From contig OX328110.1 of assembly GCA_946811185.2 (NCBI GenBank), positions 13,310,516 to 13,374,515 of the forward strand: 64,000 nucleotides of DNA, written 5' to 3'. The stretch's first letter is position 1. Each line of letters begins with the position of its first letter. The translations under genes and the position numbers were made by a program. The notes below the pieces were generated by a model. It saw only the letters and a list, made by a program, of their open reading frames with translations, searched no databases and was not told where the DNA came from. The DNA comes from Hippopus hippopus (Eukaryota; Mollusca; Bivalvia; Cardiida; Cardiidae). This document shows, in pieces, positions 1 to 9,830 of this stretch.

Positions 1-283
1 ATTCTTTAAATTCCAACACAAAAAAAATTGTCATTAGGTAGAGGATGATAATATTCATATACTTATGCATGTTTCTCATGTCTCTGCAGTAAACAGCCTT
101 TGTAAAAGAATAATGTTCCTTTTGTGACACTGTTTTCTCTGTTATTTAAAAATGAATCTTTCTTTAGAATATTTCTTCTTAAAGTCCTGGAAATTTTGGT
201 TTTTGATGGTATGTCTAACTTGCTAAAATAGTATTAGGTTATCCCCTTATTGTACAGGCTATTTTTAGACATTTCCAAAATCC

Positions 284-428
284 ATTTAACCCTTTAGCAT
301 TTTCTCCTATTCCCACAATGTTTTCTTCCCTGTTGAGGAAATTTTCCTAATTTGTGCAATATTTTGTTTCTCATCTACAAATTCTTTATTTTGGACTAGT
401 CTATAGTTTTGTTGTTTGGTAAAGAGTT
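284..428 (-). mobile_element. MITE-A copy, left arm deleted
   Basis: The TTAACCCTTTA end is followed directly by the right half of the core (GCATTTTCTCC) and a degenerate outer arm ending in GGTAAAGAGTTT. Family description is under 4788-5016. Confidence 0.6.
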
Positions 429-540
429 TCATATACACAGGACAAATAGTTGAAGTAGATTAATAAATTGTTTTTGAACAGTATGGATAATATTGTGGTA
501 GACAAATGCTCCTATTGTCATGTTTTCCAAACCTTTTAGC

Positions 541-850
541 CAAGTCCAGTAGCGCAGTTGGTAGCGTACAGGACTCAAGCACAGGGGGTAGCTGGTTCGA
601 TCCCGGTCCTGGCCAATTTCTTTCTGAGGATTGATGATAGTAATTGTGACAGGATTCATTCCTCTCTCACCGCTTACCATTGTTTCGATGATGGTTATGT
701 AGAAAAGCAGCCAGTGGCTTGGAAATAATATTGCACTGAGTACTAGTAAAAGGAAACTCCAGGAAAGGCATGGATAGGTGCACTGGCTGCTGTGATATAA
801 CTGAAATAATGTTGAAAACGGCATTAAACATCATACAATAAATCAACCAT
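541..850 (+). mobile_element. SINE-1 copy (tRNA-derived)
   Basis: The tRNA-like head carries an A box (TAGCGCAGTTGGTAGCG) and a B box (GGTTCGATCCC). A non-tRNA body follows (TTTCTTTCTGAGGATTGATG ... AAGCAGCCAGTGGCTTGGAA) and it ends ACATCATACAATAAATCAACC. It is flanked by near-identical 10-bp repeats (ACCTTTTAGC at 531-540, ACCTTTCAGC at 851-860), consistent with LINE-mediated target-site duplication. Confidence 0.85.
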
Positions 851-943
851 ACCTTTCAGCTGCAAGGGCATTAAAAGTGGGATTTGCACATTGCAAGGTA
901 TCTGGCTGAGCATACATTGTACTAACCATAATAATATTATATT

Positions 944-1163
944 CCTTGACTCTCTACCAAACAGTAAAATTTTGGACTGGACAAAATTGAGAGCATTTTT
1001 CAGATGACAAAATAAATGATGATTTCTGTCTTCAATATGATAGAAAACATTTTTGAAAAAGGAGAACATGATGTTTACTAGCATTTTCTCCTTTAACCAC
1101 AATGTCATCAAAAGCCTTCTCCTTTTGGGTCAATGAAATTCAGGATTGTGTGGTAAAGGGTTA
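944..1163 (+). mobile_element. MITE-A copy, diverged
   Basis: Full length but diverged; the core is GAGAACATGATGTTTACTAG with an imperfect palindrome. The right end GTGTGGTAAAGGGTTA is intact. Confidence 0.8.
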
Positions 1164-1169
1164 CCTTTT

Positions 1170-1378
1170 GGGGAGATCCTGTGTGGCTCAGTGGTGAAGG
1201 TTTTGTGTTAGCCATCTGAAAGCCAGTGGTTCAGTCCTTACTTGAAACACTGGGTTTTTGTTCGAGTTTCCTTTTGCAAGACACTTCAGAGCCCTAGCCT
1301 AGTACTGGTGAAACCCAGGACATGCATGAATATGTGAACTGTAACTGTGATATAACTAAAATAGTATTTAGAGCATAA
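1170..1378 (+). mobile_element. SINE-2 copy (tRNA-derived)
   Basis: The head TGTGGCTCAGTGGTGAAGG (A box) and GGTTCAGTCC (B box) is followed by the SINE-2 body CAAGACACTTCAGAGCCCTA and GTGAAACCCAGG. The 3' part is diverged. Confidence 0.75.
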
Positions 1379-1908
1379 AGCGCTTTTGGGACATTCCATA
1401 TTACAAAGACTTCTCATGAAAATAACAATGTTTCTACAGTGATAATTATCATATGAAGAATGTCACTAAACCACTGTGGAAATGAGAGACACTGATTGTT
1501 ACAACCACTTTTCATTTTGGCTATACACAATATTTGATGAAAGTGTTGCAGTCTGATCTTGATCTAGACTGTGTTGAAAAAGTATTAGTTGCTGCTAAAA
1601 TGGCTGGGTCACCTATCTGAGTGCCATACATTCCGCCCGTCATTTAACTACCTCAAAGAGATCAATCAAACAACATTGCTGTAAAGGCTTGCATTGCATT
1701 TAGATAGGTTTTAAGTGGTTCTTTGTGACACATGCAGACACACTTGTCACAAGTCCGTCTATTTAGTAACTGCATCAAACAAAGATCATCGGAGGTTTGC
1801 TGAAGGATATAGACATACAGTAATGGGTTTTAAAGTAAAGCTTATGAAAACATAAAGTTACCAATAAGTCCAAGAAAAGGATTCCACTTTCAAATTCATT
1901 TTCTGTAT

Positions 1909-2136
1909 TTTAATTCTTTACCACATGATAAAAATGTGAACTTGTCCAAATTGAAAGTATTTGCAGACAACAATTTAAACATGGCTCAAGTGATGGAATT
2001 TGTATTTGATAGGGTATAAAACATTATGGGAAAAGGAGAAAATGCTGGATACCAGCATTTTCTCCTTTTCCTGCAATGTTTTCAAAGGCTCTTTTCTTAG
2101 GGTTGTTAACACTCGGGATTGTGTTGTAAAGAGTTA
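1909..2136 (+). mobile_element. MITE-A copy
   Basis: Near-complete copy with TTAA at both ends and an intact central palindrome. Confidence 0.88.
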
Positions 2137-2440
2137 ATAAGCGGCCCTGGCCCATTGTATGTTGGTGTCATAAATGTGCCCTAAAATAGGCCAAATAAAC
2201 ATGTCCACATTTTTGACCAGTTGAAAATCACAGTGTGTTCATTCTGGTTCATCAATGGCAAGAAGTAGGTGAAGAGCTAGCCAAATCAGCTATGCTGAAA
2301 AAATAAACCTGGGATGTGGTGTTAAAGTGCTCTCAATAACTTAACCAGGGAGAAAATTCTGTTGTTGTAGAAAGCACATGTGATGGAGTTATCCTTCCTG
2401 ATATAAATCTGTTGTTTCTGCTATGGTAAGGAAGATTTGT

Positions 2441-2670
2441 TATAACCCTTTACCGCACAATCCCGACTTTTAATGGCCCTGAGAAAGAAGCCATTTAAAA
2501 ACATTGTGGGAAGAGGAGAAAATGCTGGTAAACAGCATTTTCTCCTTTTCCTACAATGTTTTCTGCCCTTCTCAAAACAAATTTCAATTTTTCGGTAACC
2601 TTTATTTTGTGATCTGCAATTACTTTCAATATGGGCCAGTCTTAAATTTTGTTGTTTGGTAAGGAGTTAA
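2441..2670 (-). mobile_element. MITE-A copy
   Basis: Near-complete copy just upstream of the first CASK exon; the right end reads GGTAAGGAGTTAA. Confidence 0.87.
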
Positions 2671-2889
2671 ACAGATATTATTTTTTATAGTGAGAAAAAC
2701 CTTTGTAAATAGGATAATGAAAGTTTGGATATAAGTTGTTTTTTTTTTTTAGTTTAAAAAAAGATTTTTGTCTTGTTTTTGGTCACATTTGTCTTGTTTT
2801 TGGTCGCATAGAATGGAACTCTTTTTTGAAAGGTTTTTTTTTTTTCTCTGCTTTTATCATTTTTTTATCGTATTAAATTTTGATTTCAG

Positions 2890-3065
2890 GCCGTATTGGT
2901 ACCCCTCACTACATGGCCCCAGAAGTTGTACAAAGGCAGCCCTATGGGAAACCAGTCGATGTTTGGGGTTGTGGTGTTCTCATGTTTATACTGCTGTGTG
3001 GATATCCACCATTTATGGGTACCAGAGAACGCCTTGCAGACCTCATTGTTCAGGGAAAATATGTG
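2890..3065 (+). CDS. CASK: CASK exon: kinase C-lobe, activation segment end to subdomain X
   Basis: CASK is a membrane-associated guanylate kinase scaffold at synapses and cell junctions; its N-terminal CaM-kinase-like domain is a weak, Mg-independent kinase. This exon follows a TTTTGATTTCAG acceptor and ends at GTG|GTAAGT. It enters in phase 1, completing a Gly codon begun upstream, and leaves in phase 0. The 59 residues include [14 protein letters not shown] (activation-segment end with the APE motif), [13 protein letters not shown] (the D-x-W-x-x-G of subdomain IX) and [12 protein letters not shown]. From family knowledge this matches vertebrate CASK closely, including the substitution-prone QRQPYGKP stretch. 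The GFG segment that replaces DFG in CASK must be on an upstream exon outside the window or unrecognised. Other CaMK-like kinases share parts, but the downstream exons settle the call. Confidence 0.93.
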
Positions 3066-3079
3066 GTAAGTATGGCATG

Positions 3080-3872
3080 TCTATAGAACTTGCCCCTTTC
3101 TTATTTGTCCATCATCTGGTCTGAAGCTTTGTTACATTTACTTGATAGGGCTCTGGTATAATAATTTTATCACATAACTCCCATTGTTTTCATTGTAGTA
3201 CAGTCATTATGAATTTTCTTTTCTCACACATGTGTGAGATCAGAAAATAGTGAAAATAATGGTTAACACTCTGTATTTATACATTTCTAAATCATTGCTG
3301 ACCTAGATTCTTGAATGAAATCAATGGTCAAAATTGGTAATCATGGTAAAGTCGTTAATATTATCACTTTTAGATTCAAAACAAAATCAGTATATGCAAG
3401 TTTCTTTGCAACTATTTTTCATTCGTAATGTACCTGTCAAAGAAAGGACTAGGCTTCATGTAAATTTCATTACACATTATACATGTATGACTGTGTTTTA
3501 ACACATTATGGACTATAATTCTTGTTATACAGTTATGTGATAAAAAGAATCTGAAATTTGTTGGCTTTTGAGGTAAAAATTTATCAAACTCATCCACAAA
3601 AAATATTATTAAGCTAACCAAAGGCTTGTACTAACATTTTTTGTAGACTCGTTTTATGAACTTTTATCTCAAACACCAACTCATGTCAGATCCTATATGT
3701 CTGTTTCACTAACTAAATAACTTACAAAGTCAAGAAAAAGCAGCAGAACAACTGCCTTTTGCTGGAATATCTCTGTAGAGGGGAAACTGTAGGTCAAAGA
3801 TCAATCAAACTGCACTTCTTATTTTATCTGATCATAATCTACTCTGTCCCAAACATTTGTGACAGGCACCTG
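3080..3872. other. CASK intron, no recognised feature
   Basis: AT-rich intronic sequence after the first exon. I see no repeat family, RNA gene or coding signal in it. Confidence 0.5.
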
Positions 3873-4073
3873 AATCATTACCAAACGACAAAACCTTGGA
3901 CTGGACTAAATTGAAAGCAAATTTGATGTAGCTTAAATGATGATTTCTGTCTTAAATAGGGTAGAAAACATTGTGGGAGAAGGAGAAAATACTGGTAACC
4001 AGTATTTTCTCCTTTTCCGCACAATGTTTTTAAAAGCTTTCTCCTTTAGGGTCGTTAAAACTCAGGATTTTGA
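3873..4073 (+). mobile_element. MITE-A copy, right end lost
   Basis: The left TIR ATTACCAAACGACAAAA and core (GAGAAAATACTGGTAACCAG) are present; the right terminal repeat decays after CTCAGGATTTT. Confidence 0.8.
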
Positions 4074-4154
4074 CTTTTAAGTTCTAGACTAGCCAAGAAT
4101 ACCTCGTTCGACCAAAAGGGTAGTCCTGGAGTTTAGAAATAGAATTTTAACTTG

Positions 4155-4382
4155 AACCCTTTTATAAGACAGTCCCAAGTTTTAACAACCTTTGGGATGA
4201 AGGCTTTTGAAAAAAATGTGGGAAAAGGAGAAAATGCTGGTAACCAGCATTTTCTCCTGTTCCCACAGTATTTGTCATCATGTCAAAGACAGATTCCATT
4301 ATTTCAGCTAAGCTTTGTTTGTCTTCGGCAAATGCTTTGGATTTAGAAAAGTCCAAAATTTTGTCGTTTCATAAGGATTAAA
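4155..4382 (-). mobile_element. MITE-A copy
   Basis: Full-length diverged copy; the core palindrome is intact and the terminal repeats are degraded. Confidence 0.82.
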
Positions 4383-4508
4383 GGTTGGTGAATAGGACGC
4401 CAGGAGCTGAAGGTTCAAAACGGGTTAGAAGAAAATTCTGTCTGGATTAATATTTCGTTTATAGTAGTGTATACAGTAATATTTCAGTTTTATTTCATTG
4501 CAAGCAGC

Positions 4509-5044
4509 CGAGCCCCGGTAGCGCAGTCCCTAGTGCACAGGACTCAAGAACAGGGTCACTGGTTGATCCCGGGCTCGGCCAATTTCTTTCCAGGGATTAA
4601 TGATTGTCATTACGACAAATTCAATCCTCTCTCACAGCTGATCATTGTTTTGACGATGGTTATGTGGGAAAGCAGCCAGTGGCTTGGAAAGAATATTGTG
4701 TGGAGTACTGGTGAAAAGAAACTTCAGGAAAGCATGGATAGGTGCACTGGAAGCCGTGATATAACTGAAATAATGTTGAAGACGGCATTAACTCTTTACC
4801 AAACAACAAAATTTTAGAGTTGTCCAAATTGAAAGCATTTGCAGACAACAAAATTAATGTGACTAAAAAATCAAAATTTGTTTTGGGAAGGGTAGAAAAC
4901 ATTGTAGGAAAAGGAGAAAATGCTGGTTACCAGCATTCTCTCCTTTTCCTACAATGTTTTCAAAAGGCTTCTTTCTCAAGGTCGTTAAAAGTCGGGATTG
5001 TGTGGTAAAGGGTTAAACACCATACAATCAATTAATCAACCAAT
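4509..5044 (+). mobile_element. SINE-1 copy with MITE-A inserted
   Basis: The head CCCCGGTAGCGCAG and the full body are present, with the tail CAATCAATTAATCAACCAAT. It is flanked by perfect 13-bp direct repeats CATTGCAAGCAGC at 4496-4508 and 5045-5057. A MITE-A copy (4788-5016) splits the 3' end at the TTAA of the SINE consensus GGCGTTAAACACC, so the MITE came later. Confidence 0.92.
4788..5016 (+). mobile_element. MITE-A, reference copy (TTAA-bounded hairpin MITE)
   Basis: MITE-A is a ~229-bp non-autonomous element. The plus orientation runs TTAACTCTTTACCAAACRAC, an AT-rich arm containing AAATTGAAAGCATTTGCAGA, then a palindrome of about 58 bp, then a GGTCGTTAAAACTCGGGATT arm ending GTGGTAAAGGGTTAA. 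One palindrome arm reads ACATTGTGGGAAAAGGAGAA followed by AATGCTGGT; the other is its complement. The outer ~13 bp (CYCTTTACCAMAC) form the terminal inverted repeat. There is no coding capacity. This copy sits in a SINE-1 with TTAA on both sides where the SINE has one TTAA, so TTAA is the target-site duplication. TTAA targeting and ends starting with C/CCC suggest a piggyBac-type transposase (inference); no transposase was seen here. Confidence 0.93.
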
Positions 5045-5159
5045 CATTGCAAGCAGCACTTCTATCCATGCAGTCCTGAAATTTCTATAACCATGGTCTA
5101 TGCGCAAGACTGCAAGCCATAGTCTACTTCTGTACACAAAGTCAAATCTATGTGTTTAG

Positions 5160-5563
5160 ATGAGTCACTGTTACAGAAATCATTGTCTCTGTCAGAGTAT
5201 GTTTTTGGAATGGAAGAGCAGCCAGTGGCTTAACCTTTTCCCACACGACAAAATTTTAGACTTGTCCAAATTGGAAGCATTTGCAGACAACAAAATAAAC
5301 CTAACTCAAAAATTGAAATTTGACTTTGGAAGAGTAGAAAACATTGTGGGAAAAGGAGAAAATGCTGGTTACCAGCATTTTCTCCTTTTCCCACAATGTT
5401 TTCAGAAGGCTTCGTCTGCTGGGTCGTAAAAACCAGGGACTGTGTGGTAAAGAGTTAAAGAGAATGTTGTACATAATTCTGGTATAAGCAATATCAGGAG
5501 GACATACATATAAATTGGTTCACTTGCCACCATGTAATATCTTGAATACTGTTAAAAGGAGTA
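5160..5563 (+). mobile_element. SINE-1 remnant split by MITE-A
   Basis: Diverged SINE-1 body up to GAGCAGCCAGTGGCTT. It resumes after the MITE-A at 5230-5458 with a sequence alignable to the SINE 3' part (CACTTGCCACC ... ATGTAATATCTTGAATACTG). No head is visible. Confidence 0.55.
5230..5458 (+). mobile_element. MITE-A copy
   Basis: Complete copy with TTAA at both ends and a perfect core; inserted in an old SINE-1. Confidence 0.92.
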
Positions 5564-5780
5564 TTAGTTTTTTACCAGATGACAAAATTTCAGACTTGTA
5601 GTCTAGATTGAAAAACAACAAATTATATTCGATTCAAATGATGGCATTTGTCTTCAAAGGAGTAGAAAACATTGTGGGAAAAATAGAAAATGCTTCTTAT
5701 CAGTTCTTCCTTCTCCACAATGCTTTCAGAAGCCCTCTTCATAAAAGTCATTAAAGCATGGGACTGTTTGGTAAAGTTAA
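5564..5780 (+). mobile_element. MITE-A copy, diverged
   Basis: The core is shortened and imperfect (GAAAATGCTTCTTATCAG). It shares its right-hand TTAA with the next copy. Confidence 0.8.
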
Positions 5781-6003
5781 GCCTTTACCACAAAATCACG
5801 AGTTTTAATGACCCATAGAAAGAAGTCTTTTGAAAACTTTGTGGGAAAAGGAGAAAGTGCTTGTACCCAGCATTTTCTCCATTTCCCACAATGTTTTCTA
5901 CTTTCCCACAGCCAAATTTCATAACTCCAGCCACATCTAAATTTTTGTCTGCAAATGCTTTCAATTTGGACGACTCCAATATTTCGTCGTTTGGTAGTGT
6001 TAA
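5777..6003 (-). mobile_element. MITE-A copy
   Basis: Full length, opposite orientation to its left neighbour; the two share the single TTAA at 5777-5780. Confidence 0.87.
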
Positions 6004-6083
6004 ACAACAAACAAACAAAACCAACAAAGAGACACCTGGTGCTTGTTTCAAAAGATTAGTTGATAATGATAAATTAACCTTAT

Positions 6084-6312
6084 TTAACTCTTATCAAACA
6101 ACAAAATTTTAGACATGCCTAAATTCAAAGCTTTTGCAGATGACAAAATAATTGTGACTAAAAAATAGAAATTCACCTTCTGGAAGGGAAGAAAACATTG
6201 TGGGAAAAGGAGAAAATGCTGGTAACCAGCATTTTCTTCTTTTCTTACAATGTTTTCAAACGGCATTCTCCTTAGGGTCGTTAAAACTCGGGATTGTGTG
6301 GTGAAGGGTTAA
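6084..6312 (+). mobile_element. MITE-A copy
   Basis: Complete, with TTAA at 6084-6087 and 6309-6312. Confidence 0.9.
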
Positions 6313-6340
6313 CCACATGCAGTTTTTAGACTGATAAGTT

Positions 6341-6823
6341 TTAACCCTTATCTTTTTACCACAAGACAATATTTCAGAGCCCAAATTGGAAGGATTTGCA
6401 GATGACAACTTGAATACGACCCAAAAACTTAAATCTTTATTTGGATGTGTAGCAAACATTGTGGGAAAAGGAGAAAATGCTGGTTATCATCATTTTCTCC
6501 TTTTCCAACAATGTTTTCAGGAGCTTTCTCCTGGCTCGGCCAGATTCTTTCCGAGGATTGATGATAGTCATTGCGACAGGATTATTCCTCTCTCACCGCT
6601 GATTACTGTTTTGACGATGGTTATGTTGGAAAGCAGCCAGTGGCTTGGAAAGAATAGTGTGTGGAGTACTGGTAAAAGAAACTCCAGGAAAGCATGGATA
6701 GGTGCACTTGCTGCCACGATATAAATGAAATAATTTTGAAAACAGCGTTAAACACCATACAATCATAATCAGGAGCCTTCTTCCCAGGGGTTGTTCAAAC
6801 TCGGGATTGTGTGGTAAAGGGCT
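6341..6823 (+). mobile_element. MITE-A copy interrupted by SINE-1
   Basis: The left arm and core run to GTTTTCAGGAGC. A SINE-1 fragment (6532-6768) follows, then the right arm GTTCAAACTCGGGATTGTGT. Duplicated target CAGGAGCTTTCTCC / CAGGAGCCTTCTTC flanks the SINE. Confidence 0.88.
6532..6768 (+). mobile_element. SINE-1, 5'-truncated, inside MITE-A
   Basis: It starts at GGCTCGGCCAGATTCTTTCC, so the tRNA head is missing, and runs to the ACACCATACAATCATAAT tail. The 5' truncation and ~14-bp target duplication fit LINE-type retrotransposition. Confidence 0.85.
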
Positions 6824-6839
6824 TGCCCATAGAGTGCCT

Positions 6840-7095
6840 GATAAACCCAATAGGTATTTCAGTCTGGAATTAACACTTTGATTAGAGAAATTTTAAGTTT
6901 GCCCATGTCTAAATAGTCTCTGAAGACACATTTTGTGCAGTCTGATCTTGATTTACACTGGCCACAAAGGCAAATGAAGTAATGGTACGCGCTTTAAATA
7001 TTGAAATCACACTAACTGCTTTTCTAGATAGAATAGATCAGGATTAGACTGCACAGGATTTGTATCCTGTTCTTAGATCTTAGCGGTCATCAACT
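6840..7095. mobile_element. MITE-B-like remnants
   Basis: Old remnants of the MITE-B core, such as TTTTGTGCAGTCTGATCTTG and GATCAGGATTAGACTGCACA in opposite arms. Boundaries are unclear. Confidence 0.45.
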
Positions 7096-7097
7096 CG

Positions 7098-7552
7098 TTA
7101 ACCGTTTCCCACACAATCCAGAGTTCTAGTGACTTAGAGGAAAAGGTTTTTGAAAAGATTGTGATAAAAGGAGAAAATGCTTGTTACCAGCATTTTCTCT
7201 TTTTCCCACAACACTTTCTACCTTTTCAAAGACATTTCCCTCTATTTTAGCCATATATTACCTTTTACCTCACAACAAAAATGCACACTTGTCCTAATTC
7301 AAAGTGTTTGCAAAGGACAGATCAGATGTGAAGTCATATGATGAAACTTGCTTTCAATTAAGAAGAAAACATTGTGGGAAAAGGAGAAAATGCTGGTTAC
7401 CAGCATTTTCTCCTTTTCCCACAATGTTTTCTAAAGCTATCATTCTATGGGTCATTAAGACTCGGGATTTTGTGGTGAAGAGTTAATTGGTTGTCTGCAA
7501 TTTCTCTGGATTTGGACATGTCCGAAATTTTCTCATTTGGTAAAGATTTTAA
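7098..7552 (-). mobile_element. MITE-A copy split by a second MITE-A
   Basis: The outer copy runs from GTTAACCGTTTCCC through its core to CCATATATTA. It resumes at 7487 with the expected TTGTCTGCAA...TTTGGTAAAGATTTTAA arm. The break lies at the TTAA inside the family consensus (CACATTTAAATTGTC). Confidence 0.9.
7258..7486 (+). mobile_element. MITE-A copy nested in MITE-A
   Basis: Complete copy with an intact core, inserted into the internal TTAA of the copy at 7098-7552. Confidence 0.9.
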
Positions 7553-7559
7553 TTTTGTT

Positions 7560-8210
7560 AAAAAACTATCTGAAAAATGCACTTTTGTGAGGGTCTTTTT
7601 AAATTGACTGAAAAATGACAATTTCATCTCTTTAGTTCTTTGTAGACAAAAAGTAACATATGTCCATGTGAATTCCTATGCATGACTTTTTGGTACATGA
7701 ACATGTATGATAAGGAGAACAGTATCGCAAACTGAAGAATTGCTCCCAGTAATATCTCAGATTGTCATGACGTTTTGAAGAGAATTCAGCCTGAAAATTT
7801 ACACAAAATAGTTACAGTTTGTGGCAGAAGGGGAGAAGGCAGGTGTTTCTCCTATATAACAGTATTTCCATGTATCTGTTTGAAAGATAAAACTGTACAC
7901 AAATAAACTTTGTCTTTTTCAAAGTTTTAGGTACTTTTTTTCTTTCACCAAAACCAGTATTTTTTATGGAAATATTATTTGATGCAGATGGCTTTTTGTA
8001 ATTTTATCACAGTTTGTTTGGATTTGCTCTAAACAATTTGGTTTTTGTTATCATTTTCAATTGTAGTTTGCCTCATATGTGTACTTCTCCTTTTGCCACA
8101 GTGTTTTCAGTGGTGGTCTTCTTCCTGGCAACAAAAGGATACCTGCAGCAGGTGATGTGTTTATCTCTGTAGGTGTAATTGTTATCTCTAGTGAGAAATG
8201 TTTTCCTTTT
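7560..8210. other. CASK intron, no firm feature
   Basis: AT-rich intron before the exon at 8214. A short MITE-A-like piece (TTCTCCTTTTGCCACAGTGT) lies near 8085-8110; otherwise nothing is recognised. Confidence 0.45.
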
Positions 8211-8213
8211 TAG

Positions 8214-8336
8214 ACGAGAGCTAAACAATGGATGTACATTTCACCAGAGGCCAAAGATCTTGTTGCTCGGATGCTTGAAGTTGATCCAGACCAAAGAATC
8301 ACAGTTGAAGAGGCGCTTGCACATCCTTGGATTAAG
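8214..8336 (+). CDS. CASK: CASK exon: end of kinase domain (subdomain XI)
   Basis: The exon is 41 codons, phase 0 to phase 0, between acceptor TTTCCTTTTTAG and donor GTAGGT. It encodes AKQWMYISPEAKDLVARML, then DPDQRIT with the conserved subdomain XI Arg, then EEALAHPWIK, the usual end of a CaMK catalytic domain. In vertebrate CASK the same position reads QWSHISESAKDL and HPWLK. It joins in frame with the exon at 2890-3065 and the one at 9831-9911. The intervening ~5.1-kb intron is filled with MITE-A and SINE copies. Confidence 0.93.
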
Positions 8337-8371
8337 GTAGGTAGTAAATGTTATTATTTGTTCTGTTTGGG

Positions 8372-8957
8372 TTAAAGGCACGGTAGCAGCCAAATATAAA
8401 CAAAGCCAGTGTTGAAATGTATTTAGATTCAAGGCATACCATTCAAAGTATGGAAATTGTTGTAGAGATGATAATCTATTATTGCATGGTCGGTCCAAGG
8501 TTGTCGCTGGCAGAGAAATTAATTTCAAAAGTAGGTTAAAAGTTGCCAGATCCCTTTATCTTTTGTCTACTTTTTACCTGATTTAGAAATTCACTCTTCT
8601 TCCCGCGTCTAACACTTGGACTGACCACACATAACAGATTGTCATCTTCAAAATATTTTCCATACTTTAAAATGCATCAATCAAATGCATTTTAACTCTT
8701 TACCACACAATCCCGACTTTCAACGACCCTGAGAAAGAAGCCTTTTGAAAACATTGTGGGAAAAGGAGAAAATGCTGGTAACCAGCATTTTCTCCTTTTC
8801 TCACAATGTTTTCTACCCTTCCCAAACCAAATTTCAATTTTTCAGTCACATTTATTTTGTCGTGTGCAAATGCTCTCAATTTGGACTAGTCTAAAGTTTT
8901 GTTGTTTGGTAAAGAGTTAATACCTACATTTTGTTTTGGCACCTATTGGGCCTTTAA
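8372..8957 (+). mobile_element. MITE-D copy 1 with MITE-A inserted
   Basis: TTAA-bounded element: the left end TTAAAGGCACGGTAGCAGCC and the right end GGCACCTATTGGGCCTTTAA are inverted repeats. Internal arms (AAAGTATGGAAATTG; CATACTTT) are also inverted. The MITE-A at 8692-8920 splits the right arm at its TTAA. The related copy at 19255-19623 has the same site unoccupied. Confidence 0.82.
8692..8920 (-). mobile_element. MITE-A copy inside MITE-D
   Basis: Complete, with TTAA at 8692-8695 and 8917-8920. The host element before insertion had a single TTAA, as seen in copy 2 (GCATTTTAACTCCAGC). Confidence 0.93.
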
Positions 8958-8984
8958 CTTACAGTGCTCTTTAAGACAGTGTAG

Positions 8985-9057
8985 AGTGTTGCCAAGTACT
9001 AGTTATAATAGAGACTACAGGAATACAAGACTAGGTACACTGGCTACCAAGATATAA
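8985..9057 (+). mobile_element. SINE-1 fragment
   Basis: Only the body piece GAAACTCCAGGAAAGCATGG-like through TGGCTACCAAGATATAACT remains. Confidence 0.5.
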
Positions 9058-9190
9058 CTCTTCACCGAATAATCCCCTTTTTTAACAACCCAGATAAAAA
9101 AGGATTTTGAAAACATTGTGGGAAAAGGGAAAAAAAATGCTGGTAACTAGCTTTTTCTTTTTTTTCCCTCAATATAATACTGTTCGAAGA
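9056..9190 (-). mobile_element. MITE-A copy, half
   Basis: Left arm plus a degenerate core (TGCTGGTAACTAGC); the other arm is lost. Confidence 0.7.
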
Positions 9191-9234
9191 TAAATTCCAC
9201 TAATGTATCTTTTTTTTTGTTAATATGAATATTA

Positions 9235-9473
9235 TATGAGCCATGCTTTGTGAAAAGTGGGCTTAATGCATGGGGGGGAGGGATTTATTGACCCAGGTCA
9301 GCCTGCGCAGTCTGCCCAGGCTGACCTGGGTGGAAATTTTTTGCTATTGGTCGATTTTCTGCATGCCAAAGGACCAGGGTATCTCATGAATTAGTCGGTT
9401 GTTATAGAAGATGGATTTTTATGGATCCATAATTATGTGACGACTTGCTTGGTTTCATGCATTGTGGTTTACA
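9235..9473 (+). mobile_element. MITE-E copy 1
   Basis: Related in inverse orientation to 46745-46996. The centre is the hairpin CAGCCTGCGCAG ... CCAGGCTGACCTGGG. The ends share GCATG and TTGCTTGGTTTCATGCAT with the other copy. The core resembles that of MITE-F. Confidence 0.65.
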
Positions 9474-9830
9474 GTTTATCGAATCTACAAAGTAGGTTGA
9501 AACTGTTTGTAAGCCGTAAATTGTCAACTTGTCGTTTTTATACCATTGATTACTATCAGTTTTGTAAAGTTGATACAGTATCTAAACAACTTCTTTTTTG
9601 ACAAAACAATTTTAGACAGGTCATTATTGAAAACAGACAGACAGCATATAAAGTGTGGCTTGGATTTTAGGATTTGTGACTTGCAGAGGTAGAAATCATC
9701 AGAGAAATAGGTAAAAAAACAAACTTGATAAGCCTCTTTAGCTTAGGGTCCCAAATTAGAGAGTTGTTTTGTAAAACGCTGATAAAATTTGTTTATACTA
9801 TCTTGGTTTCATTTGTGCATCTGTTTACAG

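Noticed and set aside
541..620. Apparent tRNA gene (A and B boxes)
   Set aside because: The tRNA-like part is joined to a SINE body and flanked by target duplications; no cloverleaf with a mature 3' acceptor. The same holds at 4509, 23340-23426, 26270 and 42610-42686.
429..824. 131-residue minus-strand reading frame and many similar ones
   Set aside because: It is the antisense of SINE-1 plus flanks; the same peptides (FPSHWLL, ITIIKTM) recur wherever SINE-1 does.
2768..3124. 118-residue plus frame overlapping the first exon
   Set aside because: Wrong frame; the CASK frame matches the kinase domain and the splice phases.
5160..5429. Recurrent frames with GKGENAGYQHFLLFPQCF-like peptides
   Set aside because: Direct translation of the MITE-A palindrome; found in dozens of copies on both strands, with no start or codon logic.
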